Shown: piece after piece, positions 20,243 through 31,100 of the stretch | Position numbering within the stretch: the stretch's first letter is position 1 | Layout of the letters: every line of letters starts with the position of its first letter | Origin: an uncultured Planctomycetota bacterium | GTDB lineage: Bacteria; Planctomycetota; Phycisphaerae; UBA1845; Fen-1342 | Direction of reading: 5' to 3' | Assembly: GCA_900696525.1 (NCBI GenBank) | Contig: CAADGL010000012.1 | Coordinates: 434,001-498,000, forward strand | Length of the DNA stretch: 64,000 nucleotides | Notes under the pieces: generated by a model | Seen by the model: the letters and a program-made list of their open reading frames with translations, nothing else | Database searches by the model: none | What the model was told of the DNA's origin: nothing | Position numbers and translations under genes: made by a program

Positions 20243-21373
20243 TCACGTGGATTCGATCCAGTCGCAGATCGGATCGAGCCCCTCGCCGCGCAGGGCGCTG
20301 ACGGGCCAGATCGGCCGCGCGTCGCCGGGGCCGTCGCTCAGCGTCTCGCGCAGCTCGCGGATGGTCCGGTCGGCCCCCGGCAGGTCGGCCTTGTTCACGA
20401 CGAAGGCGCTGGCGATCTCGACGATGCCGGCCTTGGTGAACTGCACCGCGTCTCCGGCCCCGGGCATGACCAGCAGCAGGACGCGCGGCGTGACCTTGCG
20501 AACCTCCACGTCGTTCTGGCCTGCGCCGACGGTCTCGAGCAGCACCACGTCGTAGCCGGCGGCGTGAAACAGGGCCACCGCCTCCGGCACGTGGGGGGCG
20601 ATGCCGCCCTGCGTTCCCGCCGAGGCGAGGCTGCGGACGAACAGCCCGTCGTCGGGCTCAGTCTGCATCATGCGCAGGCGGTCGCCCAGGAGCGAGCCCC
20701 CGGTGATCGGGCTGGTCGGATCGACGGCGATGACGGCGACACGCTTGCCGCGCTGGCGGAGGTTGCGCGCCAGGCGACCGATGAAGGTGCTCTTGCCGAC
20801 GCCAGGGGCGCCGGTGATGCCAATCGACGCCGGTTGCGAGGTGGCGCGTGACGCGCCGGACGGACGTGGCGTCGTCGGAACGGGGCGGCCGGCGCCGACC
20901 CAGGTCAGGGCTCGTGCCAGGCCGGCCGCGGTTTCGATGCCCGGGGTGCTCTCCCGTGCCTGGCGCTCGCGCCGGCGACGAGTCAGGTCGCGGATCGCCT
21001 CGATGATGGTCTGGCTCGACGTGCCGGGATTGAAGACGCCGGCACACCCGGCCTGTTCGAGGCCCGGCTTGTCCGCTTCGGGAATGATCCCGCCGACAAC
21101 GACCGGCGTATCAGAGATACCGGCGGCAGCCACAAGACGCACGACCTCCGGGATGATGGTCATATGAGCCGCCGACAGCAGACTGACGCCGATAACGTCG
21201 ACGTCTTCCTGCATGGCGGCGTGGACCGTCGAGGCAGGGGTTTGCCAGAGGCCAGTGTAGATGACCTCCATGCCGGCATCGCGCAGGTTGCGAACGATGA
21301 GTTTTGCGCCCCGGTCGTGGCCGTCGAGGCCGATCTTGGAGATGAGCACGCGTGGCGGACGATTCTCGGGCAT
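20243..21373 (-). CDS. Cobalamin-binding domain / MeaB-type GTPase fusion
   Basis: A 376-residue fusion. Residues 1-130 match the small B12-binding domain of methylmalonyl-CoA mutases: the cobalt-ligating DxHxxG is DGHDRG (Asp17, His19, Gly22), followed by GVSLLSAAH and VVVGGIIP. After a linker, residues 145-376 match the MeaB/ArgK G-protein that loads and protects B12 mutases: GLARALTWVG, Walker A GAPGVGKS (188-195), VDPTSPITGGSLLGDRLRM, LLETVGAGQND and the base-recognition NKAD (327-330). The same two domains in this order form the N-terminus of IcmF, but here the mutase catalytic barrel is missing and the protein stops soon after the G domain, without the MeaB dimerisation helices. No mutase large subunit is in the window. 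Confidence 0.9.
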   Translation of the reverse strand: MPENRPPRVLISKIGLDGHDRGAKLIVRNLRDAGMEVIYTGLWQTPASTVHAAMQEDVDVIGVSLLSAAHMTIIPEVVRLVAAAGISDTPVVVGGIIPEADKPGLEQAGCAGVFNPGTSSQTIIEAIRDLTRRRRERQARESTPGIETAAGLARALTWVGAGRPVPTTPRPSGASRATSQPASIGITGAPGVGKSTFIGRLARNLRQRGKRVAVIAVDPTSPITGGSLLGDRLRMMQTEPDDGLFVRSLASAGTQGGIAPHVPEAVALFHAAGYDVVLLETVGAGQNDVEVRKVTPRVLLLVMPGAGDAVQFTKAGIVEIASAFVVNKADLPGADRTIRELRETLSDGPGDARPIWPVSALRGEGLDPICDWIEST

Positions 21374-21626
21374 GTCCGGTCTCTGCCGCGGGGGCGCGGG
21401 TCGGGCCGCGGTAACAGCTCACGGCGAGCCGTAGTTGGGTGCGGAACGCGACGGTCGCGATGAAACCGAGGCAGCGGCCAATTTACTGTCTCCACCTGGA
21501 TTGACAAGGCAGGAGGTCGGCATCAGACTGAATACGCGTCGAGCCCGGCGCTCATTCCGTCGCGGGCCTGCCGTTCGCTACGCCGTCCAGACTGATCGTC
21601 CGGCCGCGCCTGGAGCTGTTTTCCTG

Positions 21627-22238
21627 ATGGGACGCCGGAAGCCGATCATTGGTTTGAGCGGGGGCATTGGCTCGGGGAAGTCATCGGTGGCCGCGATGTT
21701 CGCGGAGATGGGGGCGCTGGTGATCGGCTCGGACGCCTTGAATCACGATATCCTGCGGCAGGACAAGGTGTTAGAGACGCTGGCCAGGTGGTGGGGTGCG
21801 GACGTGGTCCAGCCGGACGGCCAGCCGAACCGGACGCGGATCGCGGAAATCGTTTTCGGAGACGCTGAACAAAAACGTCGGCTGGAATCGTTGACGTATC
21901 CCTTGATCGCGGCGGCACGGGAGGATATGATCTCCCGTGGAAATCTGGATCCAGCCGTAACAGCCATCGTTATTGATTCTCCTCTGCTGTTCGAGTGCAA
22001 CCTCGATCGACAATGTGACAAGACCGTCTTTGTGGAGGCGAACGAGGAATTGCGGCTTGAGCGGTTGCGAGCCCGCAGGGGCTGGGACGCCGGGGAATTG
22101 AGACGGCGGGAGTCGTGGCAGTTGCCGTTGTCGGAGAAGCGGGCCCGCGCGGATTTTGTGATTGTGAACGAAGGCCCGTTGGAGCGATTGCGACCGCAGG
22201 TCGCCGCCATCCTAGAGCAGATCGCCGCCGGCCGCTGA
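21627..22238 (+). CDS. coaE: Dephospho-CoA kinase
   Basis: CoaE catalyses the last step of coenzyme A synthesis, phosphorylation of dephospho-CoA at the 3' hydroxyl. The 203-residue protein starts at ATG 21627, where the family begins (MGRRKPIIGLSGGIGSGKS); the open frame upstream is longer but lacks family similarity. Walker A is GGIGSGKS, the substrate-site DALNHDIL and LTYPLI and the lid ERLRARRGWDAGELRRR are in place; the usual IDxPLLFE appears as IDSPLLFEC. It is first in a plus-strand run coaE-rho-lipA, divergent from the B12/GTPase fusion. Confidence 0.95.
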   Translation: MGRRKPIIGLSGGIGSGKSSVAAMFAEMGALVIGSDALNHDILRQDKVLETLARWWGADVVQPDGQPNRTRIAEIVFGDAEQKRRLESLTYPLIAAAREDMISRGNLDPAVTAIVIDSPLLFECNLDRQCDKTVFVEANEELRLERLRARRGWDAGELRRRESWQLPLSEKRARADFVIVNEGPLERLRPQVAAILEQIAAGR

Positions 22239-22325
22239 CGCGGGGGCCGGGAGGCAAGCACTCCCACCGGTCAGGCCGGGAACCGTGCAGACCGCGAGTA
22301 TCCCTTTCACTGTTTGGAGCCAATC

Positions 22326-23843
22326 ATGGCCAAAGCATCGTCGCCTCGTTCGCGCAGCAAGAAGAAGCTACAGGACGTGATCGAGAGCATTCCGGAAGTG
22401 GGCGAGAGCGTGATCGACGCGGCCGAGCCCGATGTTGACGAAGAGCGCGCCGGAGCGAAGTTCGTCGAGTCCGCGGAGGCCGAGGCCGACGACGAATCGC
22501 ATGCCGCCGAGCGTCGGCGCCGCCCTGATGGCGACGATTCGCCGATCGACCGGGAGACGCACGAGAAATACGAGCGGGTGAAGCGCGGCGAGCTGCACAT
22601 CACCGACCTGCAGAAAATGCAGGTGGCGGAGCTGCACGAGGTCGCGAAGCAGGAAGGCATCGAAGACTACGTCGGCCTGGCCAAGCAGAACCTGATCTTC
22701 GAGATCCTCAAGCGCCGCATCAGTCAGAGCGGGCTGCTCTACGGCGAGGGCGTGCTGGAGATTCTGCCGGACGGCTTCGGTTTCCTGCGCAGCCCGGAGT
22801 ACAACTACCTGCCCTGTCCGGATGACATCTACGTCAGCCCGTCGCAGATCCGCCGCTTCGGCCTGCGCAACGGCCACATTGTCGCCGGCCAGATCCGCCC
22901 GCCGAAGGAGAGCGAGCGCTACTTCGCGCTGCTGCGGGTGGAGGCGATCAACTTCGAGAGTCCCGAGGCGGTGACCGAGAAGACCAACTTCGAGGACCTG
23001 ACGCCGCTGCATCCGAACAAGCGCGTCTTCCTCGAGACGGTCAAGTCCGAGCTGAACATGCGCATCGTGGACATCGTCACGCCCATCGGCTTCGGCCAGC
23101 GCATGCTGATCGTCGCCCCGCCGCGCACCGGCAAGACGGTGCTGCTCCAGAAGATGGCGAATGCGGTCTCGATCAATCATCCCGAGTCGAAGGTCATCAT
23201 CCTGCTGATCGACGAGCGGCCGGAAGAAGTCACCGAGATGCAGCGCAACACCAAGGCCGAGGTCATCAGCAGCACGTTCGACGAGCCGGCCAGCCGGCAC
23301 GTGCAGGTGGCCGAGATGGTGATCGACAAGGCCAAGCGCCTGGTCGAGTACGGCCACGACGTCGTCATCCTGCTCGACTCGATCACCCGCCTGGCCCGGG
23401 CCTACAACACCGAAGTGCCGCACTCCGGCAAGATCCTGACGGGCGGCGTCGACGCCAACGCGCTCCAGAAGCCGAAGCGCTTCTTCGGCGCGGCCCGCAA
23501 CATCGAGGAGGGCGGCAGCCTCACGATCATCGGCACCGCCCTGGTCGACACCGGCTCGAAGATGGACGAAGTGATCTTCGAGGAGTTCAAGGGCACCGGC
23601 AACAGCGAGCTGCACCTCGACCGCCGCCTGGTCGACAAGCGCATCTGGCCGGCGATCAACATCGCCGCCAGCGGCACGCGCAAGGAAGAGCTGCTGCTCG
23701 AGCCCAAGGAGCTCGAGAAGGTCTACATGCTCCGCCGCGTGCTCAGCGACATGAACCCGGTCGAAGCGGTCGAGATGCTGCGCACGCGCCTGGACAAGAC
23801 CGAGACGAACGGCATCTTCCTGATGACGATGAACCTGGTGTAG
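22326..23843 (+). CDS. rho: Transcription termination factor Rho
   Basis: Rho, the hexameric RNA helicase of factor-dependent termination, 505 residues. The ATG at 22326 is preceded by GGAG at six bases; a TTG 12 bases further upstream is not supported. Residues 1-85 are an acidic, disordered extension absent from the shorter enterobacterial Rho. Then follow the Rho-N helices ([18 protein letters not shown]), the RNA-binding cold-shock-like fold ([30 protein letters not shown]) and the RecA-type motor with Walker A APPRTGKT (264-271), [25 protein letters not shown] and the R-loop/Q-loop region [20 protein letters not shown]. It lies 87 bp behind coaE and 107 bp before lipA. Confidence 0.97.
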   Translation: MAKASSPRSRSKKKLQDVIESIPEVGESVIDAAEPDVDEERAGAKFVESAEAEADDESHAAERRRRPDGDDSPIDRETHEKYERVKRGELHITDLQKMQVAELHEVAKQEGIEDYVGLAKQNLIFEILKRRISQSGLLYGEGVLEILPDGFGFLRSPEYNYLPCPDDIYVSPSQIRRFGLRNGHIVAGQIRPPKESERYFALLRVEAINFESPEAVTEKTNFEDLTPLHPNKRVFLETVKSELNMRIVDIVTPIGFGQRMLIVAPPRTGKTVLLQKMANAVSINHPESKVIILLIDERPEEVTEMQRNTKAEVISSTFDEPASRHVQVAEMVIDKAKRLVEYGHDVVILLDSITRLARAYNTEVPHSGKILTGGVDANALQKPKRFFGAARNIEEGGSLTIIGTALVDTGSKMDEVIFEEFKGTGNSELHLDRRLVDKRIWPAINIAASGTRKEELLLEPKELEKVYMLRRVLSDMNPVEAVEMLRTRLDKTETNGIFLMTMNLV

Positions 23844-23950
23844 CCCCGCCGACGCGCCGCCGAATCGCCCGCGCCGCAGCGGCCGCTGGGGACTTCCGAC
23901 CACGCGAGCATGGTGGACCGCTCGGCCGTTTTCGCCGAAAATCGCCAGTC

Positions 23951-24862
23951 ATGGACCGCACCACCCCGCTGCCCGTCGTCGCCACCGCCCCGGCTCGCCG
24001 GCGGCTGCCGCCCTGGCTGAAACGGCCGATGCCCAGCGAGCAGATGCTGGAGACGCGGCGGCTGATCGACGGTCTGCGGCTGAACACCGTGTGCGTCGAG
24101 GCGCGCTGTCCGAACCTGACCGAGTGCTGGTCGCGCGGCACGGCCACCTTCATGATCCTCGGCGAGCACTGCACGCGCCGCTGCGGCTTCTGCGCCGTCG
24201 GCACCGCCCGGCCCGAGCCGGTCGAGCCCGACGAGCCCGAGCGGCTGGCCGAGGCCGCCGCCCACCTGGGCCTGCGGCACGTCGTGATCACCTCCGTGGC
24301 CCGGGACGACCTCGAAGACGAGGGCGCCGGACACTTTGCCGCGTGCGTCGTCGCGACCCGGCGGCGGCTGCCGCACGCGACAATCGAGGTGCTGGTGCCC
24401 GACTTTCACGGCCGGCGCGAGCTGATCCGCATCGTCACCGACGCGCGGCCGGAGGTGTTCAATCACAACATCGAAACGGTGGCGCGGCTTCAGAAGGCCG
24501 CCCGCCCGGCGGCGCGCTACGATCGGTCGCTGGCCGTGCTGGCCACCGCCGGGAAGCTCGACCCGCGCATCGTCACCAAGAGCGGCGTGATGGTCGGGCT
24601 GGGCGAGACCTTCGACGAGCTGGAGCAGACCTTTCGCGACCTGCGGGCACATGGCTGCCGCATGCTGACGATCGGCCAGTATCTGCGGCCGGGCGACCGA
24701 TACCTGGACGTGCAGCGCTACTACACGCCGGCGGAATTCAGCGAACTGGGCCGGTTGGCGGAGTCGCTGGGGTTCGACGCGGTCGCCAGCGGTCCGTTTG
24801 TGCGGAGCAGCTACTTCGCCGAGACGCTCTTCGCCGAGACGGACGTGCTCCGAGGCGCCTAA
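23951..24862 (+). CDS. lipA: Lipoyl synthase
   Basis: LipA, the radical-SAM enzyme that inserts two sulfur atoms into octanoyl groups on lipoyl-dependent dehydrogenases. In the 303-residue protein the auxiliary cluster motif is C48-x4-C53-x5-C59 (CVEARCPNLTEC) and the radical-SAM cluster C74-x3-C78-x2-C81 (CTRRCGFC). Also visible are HVVITSVARDDLEDEGA, VFNHNIETV, SGVMVGLGET and the C-terminal RSSY motif that supplies a serine ligand to the auxiliary cluster. No lipB is adjacent. It ends the coaE-rho-lipA run. Confidence 0.97.
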   Translation: MDRTTPLPVVATAPARRRLPPWLKRPMPSEQMLETRRLIDGLRLNTVCVEARCPNLTECWSRGTATFMILGEHCTRRCGFCAVGTARPEPVEPDEPERLAEAAAHLGLRHVVITSVARDDLEDEGAGHFAACVVATRRRLPHATIEVLVPDFHGRRELIRIVTDARPEVFNHNIETVARLQKAARPAARYDRSLAVLATAGKLDPRIVTKSGVMVGLGETFDELEQTFRDLRAHGCRMLTIGQYLRPGDRYLDVQRYYTPAEFSELGRLAESLGFDAVASGPFVRSSYFAETLFAETDVLRGA

Positions 24863-25016
24863 GGCGGCGTTCTTGGAGCGCCGGGCGCCAGAATACCGCC
24901 AAGCCTGCTGAACCACCGCCAAGCCCGTCGAGGGATGGACCGCAGCCACACTCGGCCGCACCCCTAGCTCTGCGAGGCACGTCGTCGCCGGGAAGCGGCG
25001 GGGAAGGGCGCGTCCG

Positions 25017-25038
25017 GCGAGCTCCCTGACGAGCTCGC
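25017..25038. repeat. Short perfect hairpin between convergent genes
   Basis: GCGAGCTC-cctgac-GAGCTCGC lies in the gap between lipA and the giant secreted-protein gene, which converge. There is no T-run on either strand, so it could be a Rho-independent-like barrier or just a palindromic repeat. The rest of the gap 24863-25148 shows nothing recognisable. Confidence 0.5.
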
Positions 25039-25148
25039 GGGTGCTCGACGATCGGCCCGAAAACACACAGAGCGACGGAGCCGATGGCTGCCGCCGCTCT
25101 GCGTGCGTTATCGAGGCTGCCGCGCGGGCCGGCCGGCTCGCGTCGGGC

Positions 25149-28100
25149 TTACGGCGCCGGGTTGCTGAGGTCGCGTTTCAGCACGATGAGCGTCAGGTCG
25201 GTGTCGCGCGCGATCGCGATCTGGTTGTGCTTGCTCTTGAGCTGCGAGCCCGGAGCGAAGAACTCGAAGAGCAGGCGGTCCGGAGCACGGTCGTACTCGA
25301 ACCCGTCGAAATCAAGCCGCCCGTACGGCGCCAGCAGCACGTCGCCAGTGTTTCCGGTCAGCGCCCGGAACGCCCACGGCGAGTACTCCCAGGCCGCGCC
25401 GAGGTGGTAGTTCACCAGCGTTGCCTTGCCGTGCAGGTGGTTCCAGTTGATCTCCTTGACCTCGGCGTTGATGGCGTAGATGACGATGTAGCCGCGCATC
25501 ACCTTTCCGCCGGGGTTCAACGGGTCGTCGTCGATCTCGCCCTTGGCGGCGTCGAGCAGCGTGACCGGCGCCAGGCCGAACGGCTGGCCCGTGGCCACCG
25601 ACCAGTACGCCGGCTGCCGCTGCGTCAAAGAGGCGTCAAGCCGCTCGGCGTTGCAGAGCCGGCCATTGCCGTTGACGTAGAGGATCAGCAGGTCGACGCC
25701 CTGGGTGAAGTCGTTGCCGACCTGGATGAACGTGTCCTGAACCAGGTTGCCGCCGGCGTCCCACTTGACCTCGAACTTCGGATAGACGAGCACGGAGCCC
25801 TTCTCCGCGGTCGAGCCCACCTGGTCGATGAAGCCGGCCGGCTGGCCGTCACTGTTCATCGAGCCGCCGACCGACTCCTCCGGCGGCGGGCCTGGCGGCG
25901 GAGCGACGATGTAGCCGGTCTCGGAGCCGAGGCCGACCAGCGTGCTGGCGCCGACGGTGACGTCGCCGTTGGCGAACTGAATCTGCTTGAACTGCACGCC
26001 GAGCAGCGGCGCGGCGATGCTGTCCGGTCCGCAGACGGCCGGGCTGGCCATGCCGTCGATGCGTGCCCGGCCGCGGTCGGTCTGGAGCGCGTTTCGCAGG
26101 TAGAAGTTCGGAACGCCGATCTTGCCTTCGGTGTACTTGCTGATCAGCCGCTCGTCGAACGAGTAGATGCAGCGCTCCGTCCCGCCGAAGCCGAGCTCGT
26201 TCTGATTCCAGATCAGGTGCACGCCCTTGACGATCGGCGGGCAGGGCTCGGGCTCCTCGGCACAGACCTCGGCCACGCACTCCGGCGAACTGACTTCCGG
26301 AAGCGGGCTGGGCGCACAAAGGCCATCCGGCACGGGAACGCCGGTGGCGTGCGCCACGTTGAGATAGCACTTCGGATCGCCGTCGTCGCGCGACAGGAAG
26401 GCTTCGAGCTGCGCCTGGTCGACGAACCGCAGCGTGCACGAGCCGCTGGCCGACGCGCCCGGAGCGAGCGTGCCGATGACGATCGTCGTGTCACCGACCC
26501 CGTCACAGCTTCCCGGGTTGCCCGGGTCGTCGCAGAGGTCGCAGGCGGTGATCGTCACCCCGGCGGCGACCGCGTCGGCCACGAGATCAGGATCGATCAG
26601 CACGACGTTCTCGAGCGCCACCTCTCCGGTGTTGGTCACCTTGTAGATGTACTTGAGCTCGAGCGGGAACGGCGGGCTGTCGAGGAACAGGTTGTTCGTC
26701 GGCTGCGAGCCGTTGGCCGAGATGGTCTTGTCGCAGACCAGGCTCGGGGTCTTGACGTCGATCGTCGCGGCGTCGTTCTTCGACGGACACGCCGGCTCGA
26801 CCGCGCACGGCACGCCCGGCACGCAGAAGGCGGACAGGCCGTCGACGAACACCGTGTTGGTGATGTCGTTCGTTCCGGTGATCGTCACGTCGAACGTGAA
26901 CGTCAGCGTCTCGCTGGGCGCGATCCACGGCGCGTGCACCGTGCAGCCGCCGCCGAACGAGTAGCACTGGGCCGTGCCGAGCGTGAACGCGGCGAAGCAG
27001 GCGGTCGCGTCGTCGCCGTCGATGTCCGCTCGAACCGAGCCCGGAATCAGCGCCGCCGAGCCGCTCAGGTTGTCGCGAATCCGCAGCCGCGGCAGGTTCA
27101 CCGTGCCCGTGTTCGTCACGGTCACGATGAAGCGGGCACACGCCCCGGGCAGCGCCTCGATCGAGTCGGCCGGGACGCCGATCGGCGCGCCCGTCGCGCA
27201 GTCGATGCACACCACCTGCTTGGTCAACTCGAAATCACAGACCGGCGGGCGGACCTTCGCGTCGCAGCCGCTGCTGTCGATGATCGGCGTCTGCTCGTTC
27301 TCGGGCGGCACGCAGATGCCCGAGCCGTCGGACACCATCACGCCGGACGCGGTCGCCCGGTTCTCAAACACGAGCGGATCGACGCCGCCGTCCTGGGCCG
27401 CCATGGCTTGCAGGGCCTGGAGCGTGTTCACGCGGATGGCGCAGGTCCACGTCGCCGAGCCGCCCGGCGGGATGGTCTTGGCGACCAGCGGCGGGCAGGT
27501 CTCGCACAGGCCGTCGAAGCTGACGCCCTGGAGCGCGTTGACCAGGTTGCAGAGCGGCGTATCGCTGACGGTGACCTTCAGGGGCACGTCGCCGGTGTTG
27601 GCGACCGCGACCGTGAGCGTCATCCGGATCGGGAAGGCGATCGCGGGCGAGTTCAGGTCGATGTCGTTGCTGTCCGGGATCACGGCGGGGCCCGGCACGC
27701 AGTCGCCGTCCGAATCCCACTCGATCTTCCAGGTCTTGTAGAGGCAGTCGAGCGCCGGAGCCAGAACGTCGATGGTGATCGTGTCGTCGGCCTCACAGCA
27801 GTAGACCGGCCCCGGCGGGCAGTTCACCGCGCCGCGGTAGGCGGCCTCGTTGATGATCTGGCCGGGTGGCGCGTTCACGTCCACGCAGCCGCGGAACGTG
27901 ACTTCGAGACGCCAGCCCTTGTTGAGGATCTTGCCGGCGCCGCACTTGCTTTGGAGGTTGATCTCGCACGCCGTCCCGTTCACGTTGAAGCAGGCCTGCG
28001 TGAAGGTGCATTGCAGCACGTTGTTGTTATCGAACAGGCGGAAGACCGCCGAGTTGGCGTCGACCGTGATCGGGCCGCTGATCAGGTCGATCAGCTCCAG

Positions 28101-31100
28101 CGTGCAGACGTTCGGATCGTCCGGACCGCCGATGTTCCGGACCACGATCAGGAACTCGACGCCGCTGCCGGGCGCGACCTCGAGCGTGTCGGCGAAGTTT
28201 CCGATCGGCTGGCCCTGCGGGCCGCAGCGCGTCAGGCAGCGGGCCTTCTTATCGACCTCGATCACGCAGGGCGGGTTCACGCAGACGCGTGCGTCGCAGC
28301 CCGCCGACGTGACGCTGGTGTTCGCGCCCTGGTCGCAGACGCCGCCGGAGATATCGACGTCTGCCCGGGCCTGGGCGCTGTTGGAGTAGCAGTTGGTGTT
28401 GCCGTCGAGGTCCTCGCCGGCCAGCGCCCGCCAGGCCTCGAAGCTGTTGACCTTGATCCGGCAGATGGCGCTCGCGCTGTCGCCGCAGTTCGGCAGGTTG
28501 GCCAGCACGGCGCAGACGTCGGTCGGATCGCACGGGCCGCTGCACAGGGCACAGCCGGCGAGAATCTCGATCCCGCCGGGGACCAGCACGTTGGCGGCCA
28601 GCACGTCCTTGATGAACTCCTCATCGCAGACGCGCACGTTGACCAGGCCGATCTCGCCCCTGTTCGTCGCGGTGAAGCGATAGGCCAGGTAGAACGGATA
28701 GGTCGTGTCGCACGGCACCGTCAGGTCCGTCACGAAGTTGTTGCACGTGTTCGGATCGAGCGAGTAGCAGACTTCCTTTTTGCACTCGATCTTCGGCACG
28801 CGCACGTCGATGTCCGCGAAGCTGCTGTCGGTGCAGGGCGTCTGCACCAGCGGCGGGTTGTTCGGGTTCTCGCACGGCGGCGGCAGGCACACCTCGGTGT
28901 AGGCCTTCACGGACACCGTGTTGCGCGCATCCGGGTTCGGGCCCGGGTTGCAGTTCGGGTCGGCGCCGTTGCTGTAGTTCGCCGGCACGACCACGTCGAA
29001 CAGGATCGTCAGCGTCTCGGTCGGCGCGACCCACGGGGCCGCCGGCCGGCACGCCGCGAACACAAAGCAGCTCTCGGAGCCGTTGATGTTGAACGTCGGC
29101 GCGACGCAGGCGGTGACGTTGGTCGTCAGCGCGTCGTTCACGCCGATGAACGCCTGTACCGACGCCGGGTCGAACCACGCCGGCTGGTTGAGCGAGTCCG
29201 TCACGCAGATCTTCGGCAGCTTGACGACCGCGCTCGTGTTCCGCACGCGGATGCGGTAGTTCAGCCGCGAGCCGGGCAGCGCCACCTTGCTGGCCGCGTA
29301 ACTCCCGACGGCGTCCTCCGCGCACTTCACGTCCTTGATGACGTCGATCTCGCACGGCGGAGGCATCGTCAGGTTGGCCGTGCACTGGCTGGTCACGTTG
29401 TTGCCGGGGCAGACGTTCGAGCCGCGCGGCGAGCCCGTCACCGTCACCGTGTTGGTGTAGACGAGGTTCGGCGCGCCGTCGCAATTGGCCAGCGCCCCGG
29501 CCGCATCCGCGGTCTGGATCAGGATCACCACCGTCCAGGTGTCCTGCTCGCCGGGGTCGAGGCACTTCTGCACCGGGGGCGAGAGCTCGTTGGTCCCGTC
29601 GATGCAGATGCCGGGGATGTTCGCCACGCACGACAGCAGGTTGACGTCCGCCGCGGTCACGCACAGCGGCACCTGGCCGGTGTTGCGGGCGGTGGCGCGC
29701 ATCGTCAGCCGCGCCGGGAAGACGATCGTCGAGAGGTCGAGGTTCGAGCCGAAGTTGATGACCTGCGGCCCGGGCACGCAGTCGCCGTCCGAATCCCACG
29801 CAACCTGCCACTCCTTCGTGCAGATGATCGACGGCTGCTTGACGTCGACCACGGCGACGGCGTTGTCCTGGCAGGAATAGAACGCGTTCGGGTCGTTCGG
29901 GTCATTCGGACAGCTCGGATCGACCGAGCCGAAGACGTTGACCGTGTTGATCGGATCGCAGTTCGGGTCGGCGTTGTTCGGCACCGTGGCGCGGAACGTG
30001 AAGACCACCACGTCGCCGACCTTCAGGTTGCCGCCGCCCGGACAGGTGTTCGGGTTGAAGATGAACGGAATGCCGTTGACGTTGCGGCCGGCCGGCGGCG
30101 GGCACACCTGCCCGTTGCGCGTGAAGACCCAACTGTTGGGATCCACTACCAGGCCACAGTTCGGATCGAGCGCGTCCTGGATCAGCAGGCGGCAGACTTC
30201 GACGTCGTTCTCGCTGATGTTCGTGATCCTCACCGTGAATCGCAGGCACGAGCCCGGCGTCGCCTCGATGAAGTCCTGGAGGTCGCCGCCGTTGATGGCG
30301 CAGCTCGGGTCCGCAGCGCAGTTCGGGTCGTTGTTAAGCGGCGCGTTCGGGTCCGCGCAATTGACGCACTCGACGTACTTCTCGACTTCGAGAATACAGA
30401 CGACCCGGCAGACCTCGGCCTGGTCGTCGACGAAGATGTCGTTTCCGTCGCAGATGTCCGGCAGGTTCGGATCGTTCGGATCCGTCACCGCCTGGAAGAC
30501 GGCCCGCGAGCAGTTCAGGTAGCACTCGTCCGGATCGTCCACGCCGGCGACGTCGATCTTGCCGCCCCAGTGCGGCTGGCGAACCGGCGGAGCGTCGTCG
30601 ATGCCGTCGGAGTTGCCGCCGCCGTTACCGCCACCGTCGCCGCCGTTTCCGCCGCCGTCCTTGCCCTTGCCGGGCCGGGCGGTGGGCGGACAGGGCTGGT
30701 CGTTGTCGAGCTTCAGGAAGACGTCAAGCGCCCCCTGCGACTTGAAGCGCACCGAGCAGAACAGGTCGAGCGCGCCGCCCGGCGGCAGCGTGAAGATCAC
30801 GCCGGAGGGGCAGACGTCGCAGTCGATCAGCTCGATGTCGCCGGGCTCGCCCGGCACGTTCGGATCGGCCAGGATGATCTTGGCGGCGGCGACGTCGGCG
30901 CAGAGGCGCGAGTCGGTGACGGAGACCTGCTCGCTGACTTCGCCGAGGTTCTGGGCCCGGTAGCGATAGCGCAGGCAGAACGGGAACGGCCCGTTGGGGA
31001 TGATCAGCTCGTCGACGAAGCTGTTCGGATCGTTGGGGCAGGGCACGAGGTCGCAATCGCCGTTGCAGAGCTGCACCTTCTTGTCGAAGCGCACGTCGCG

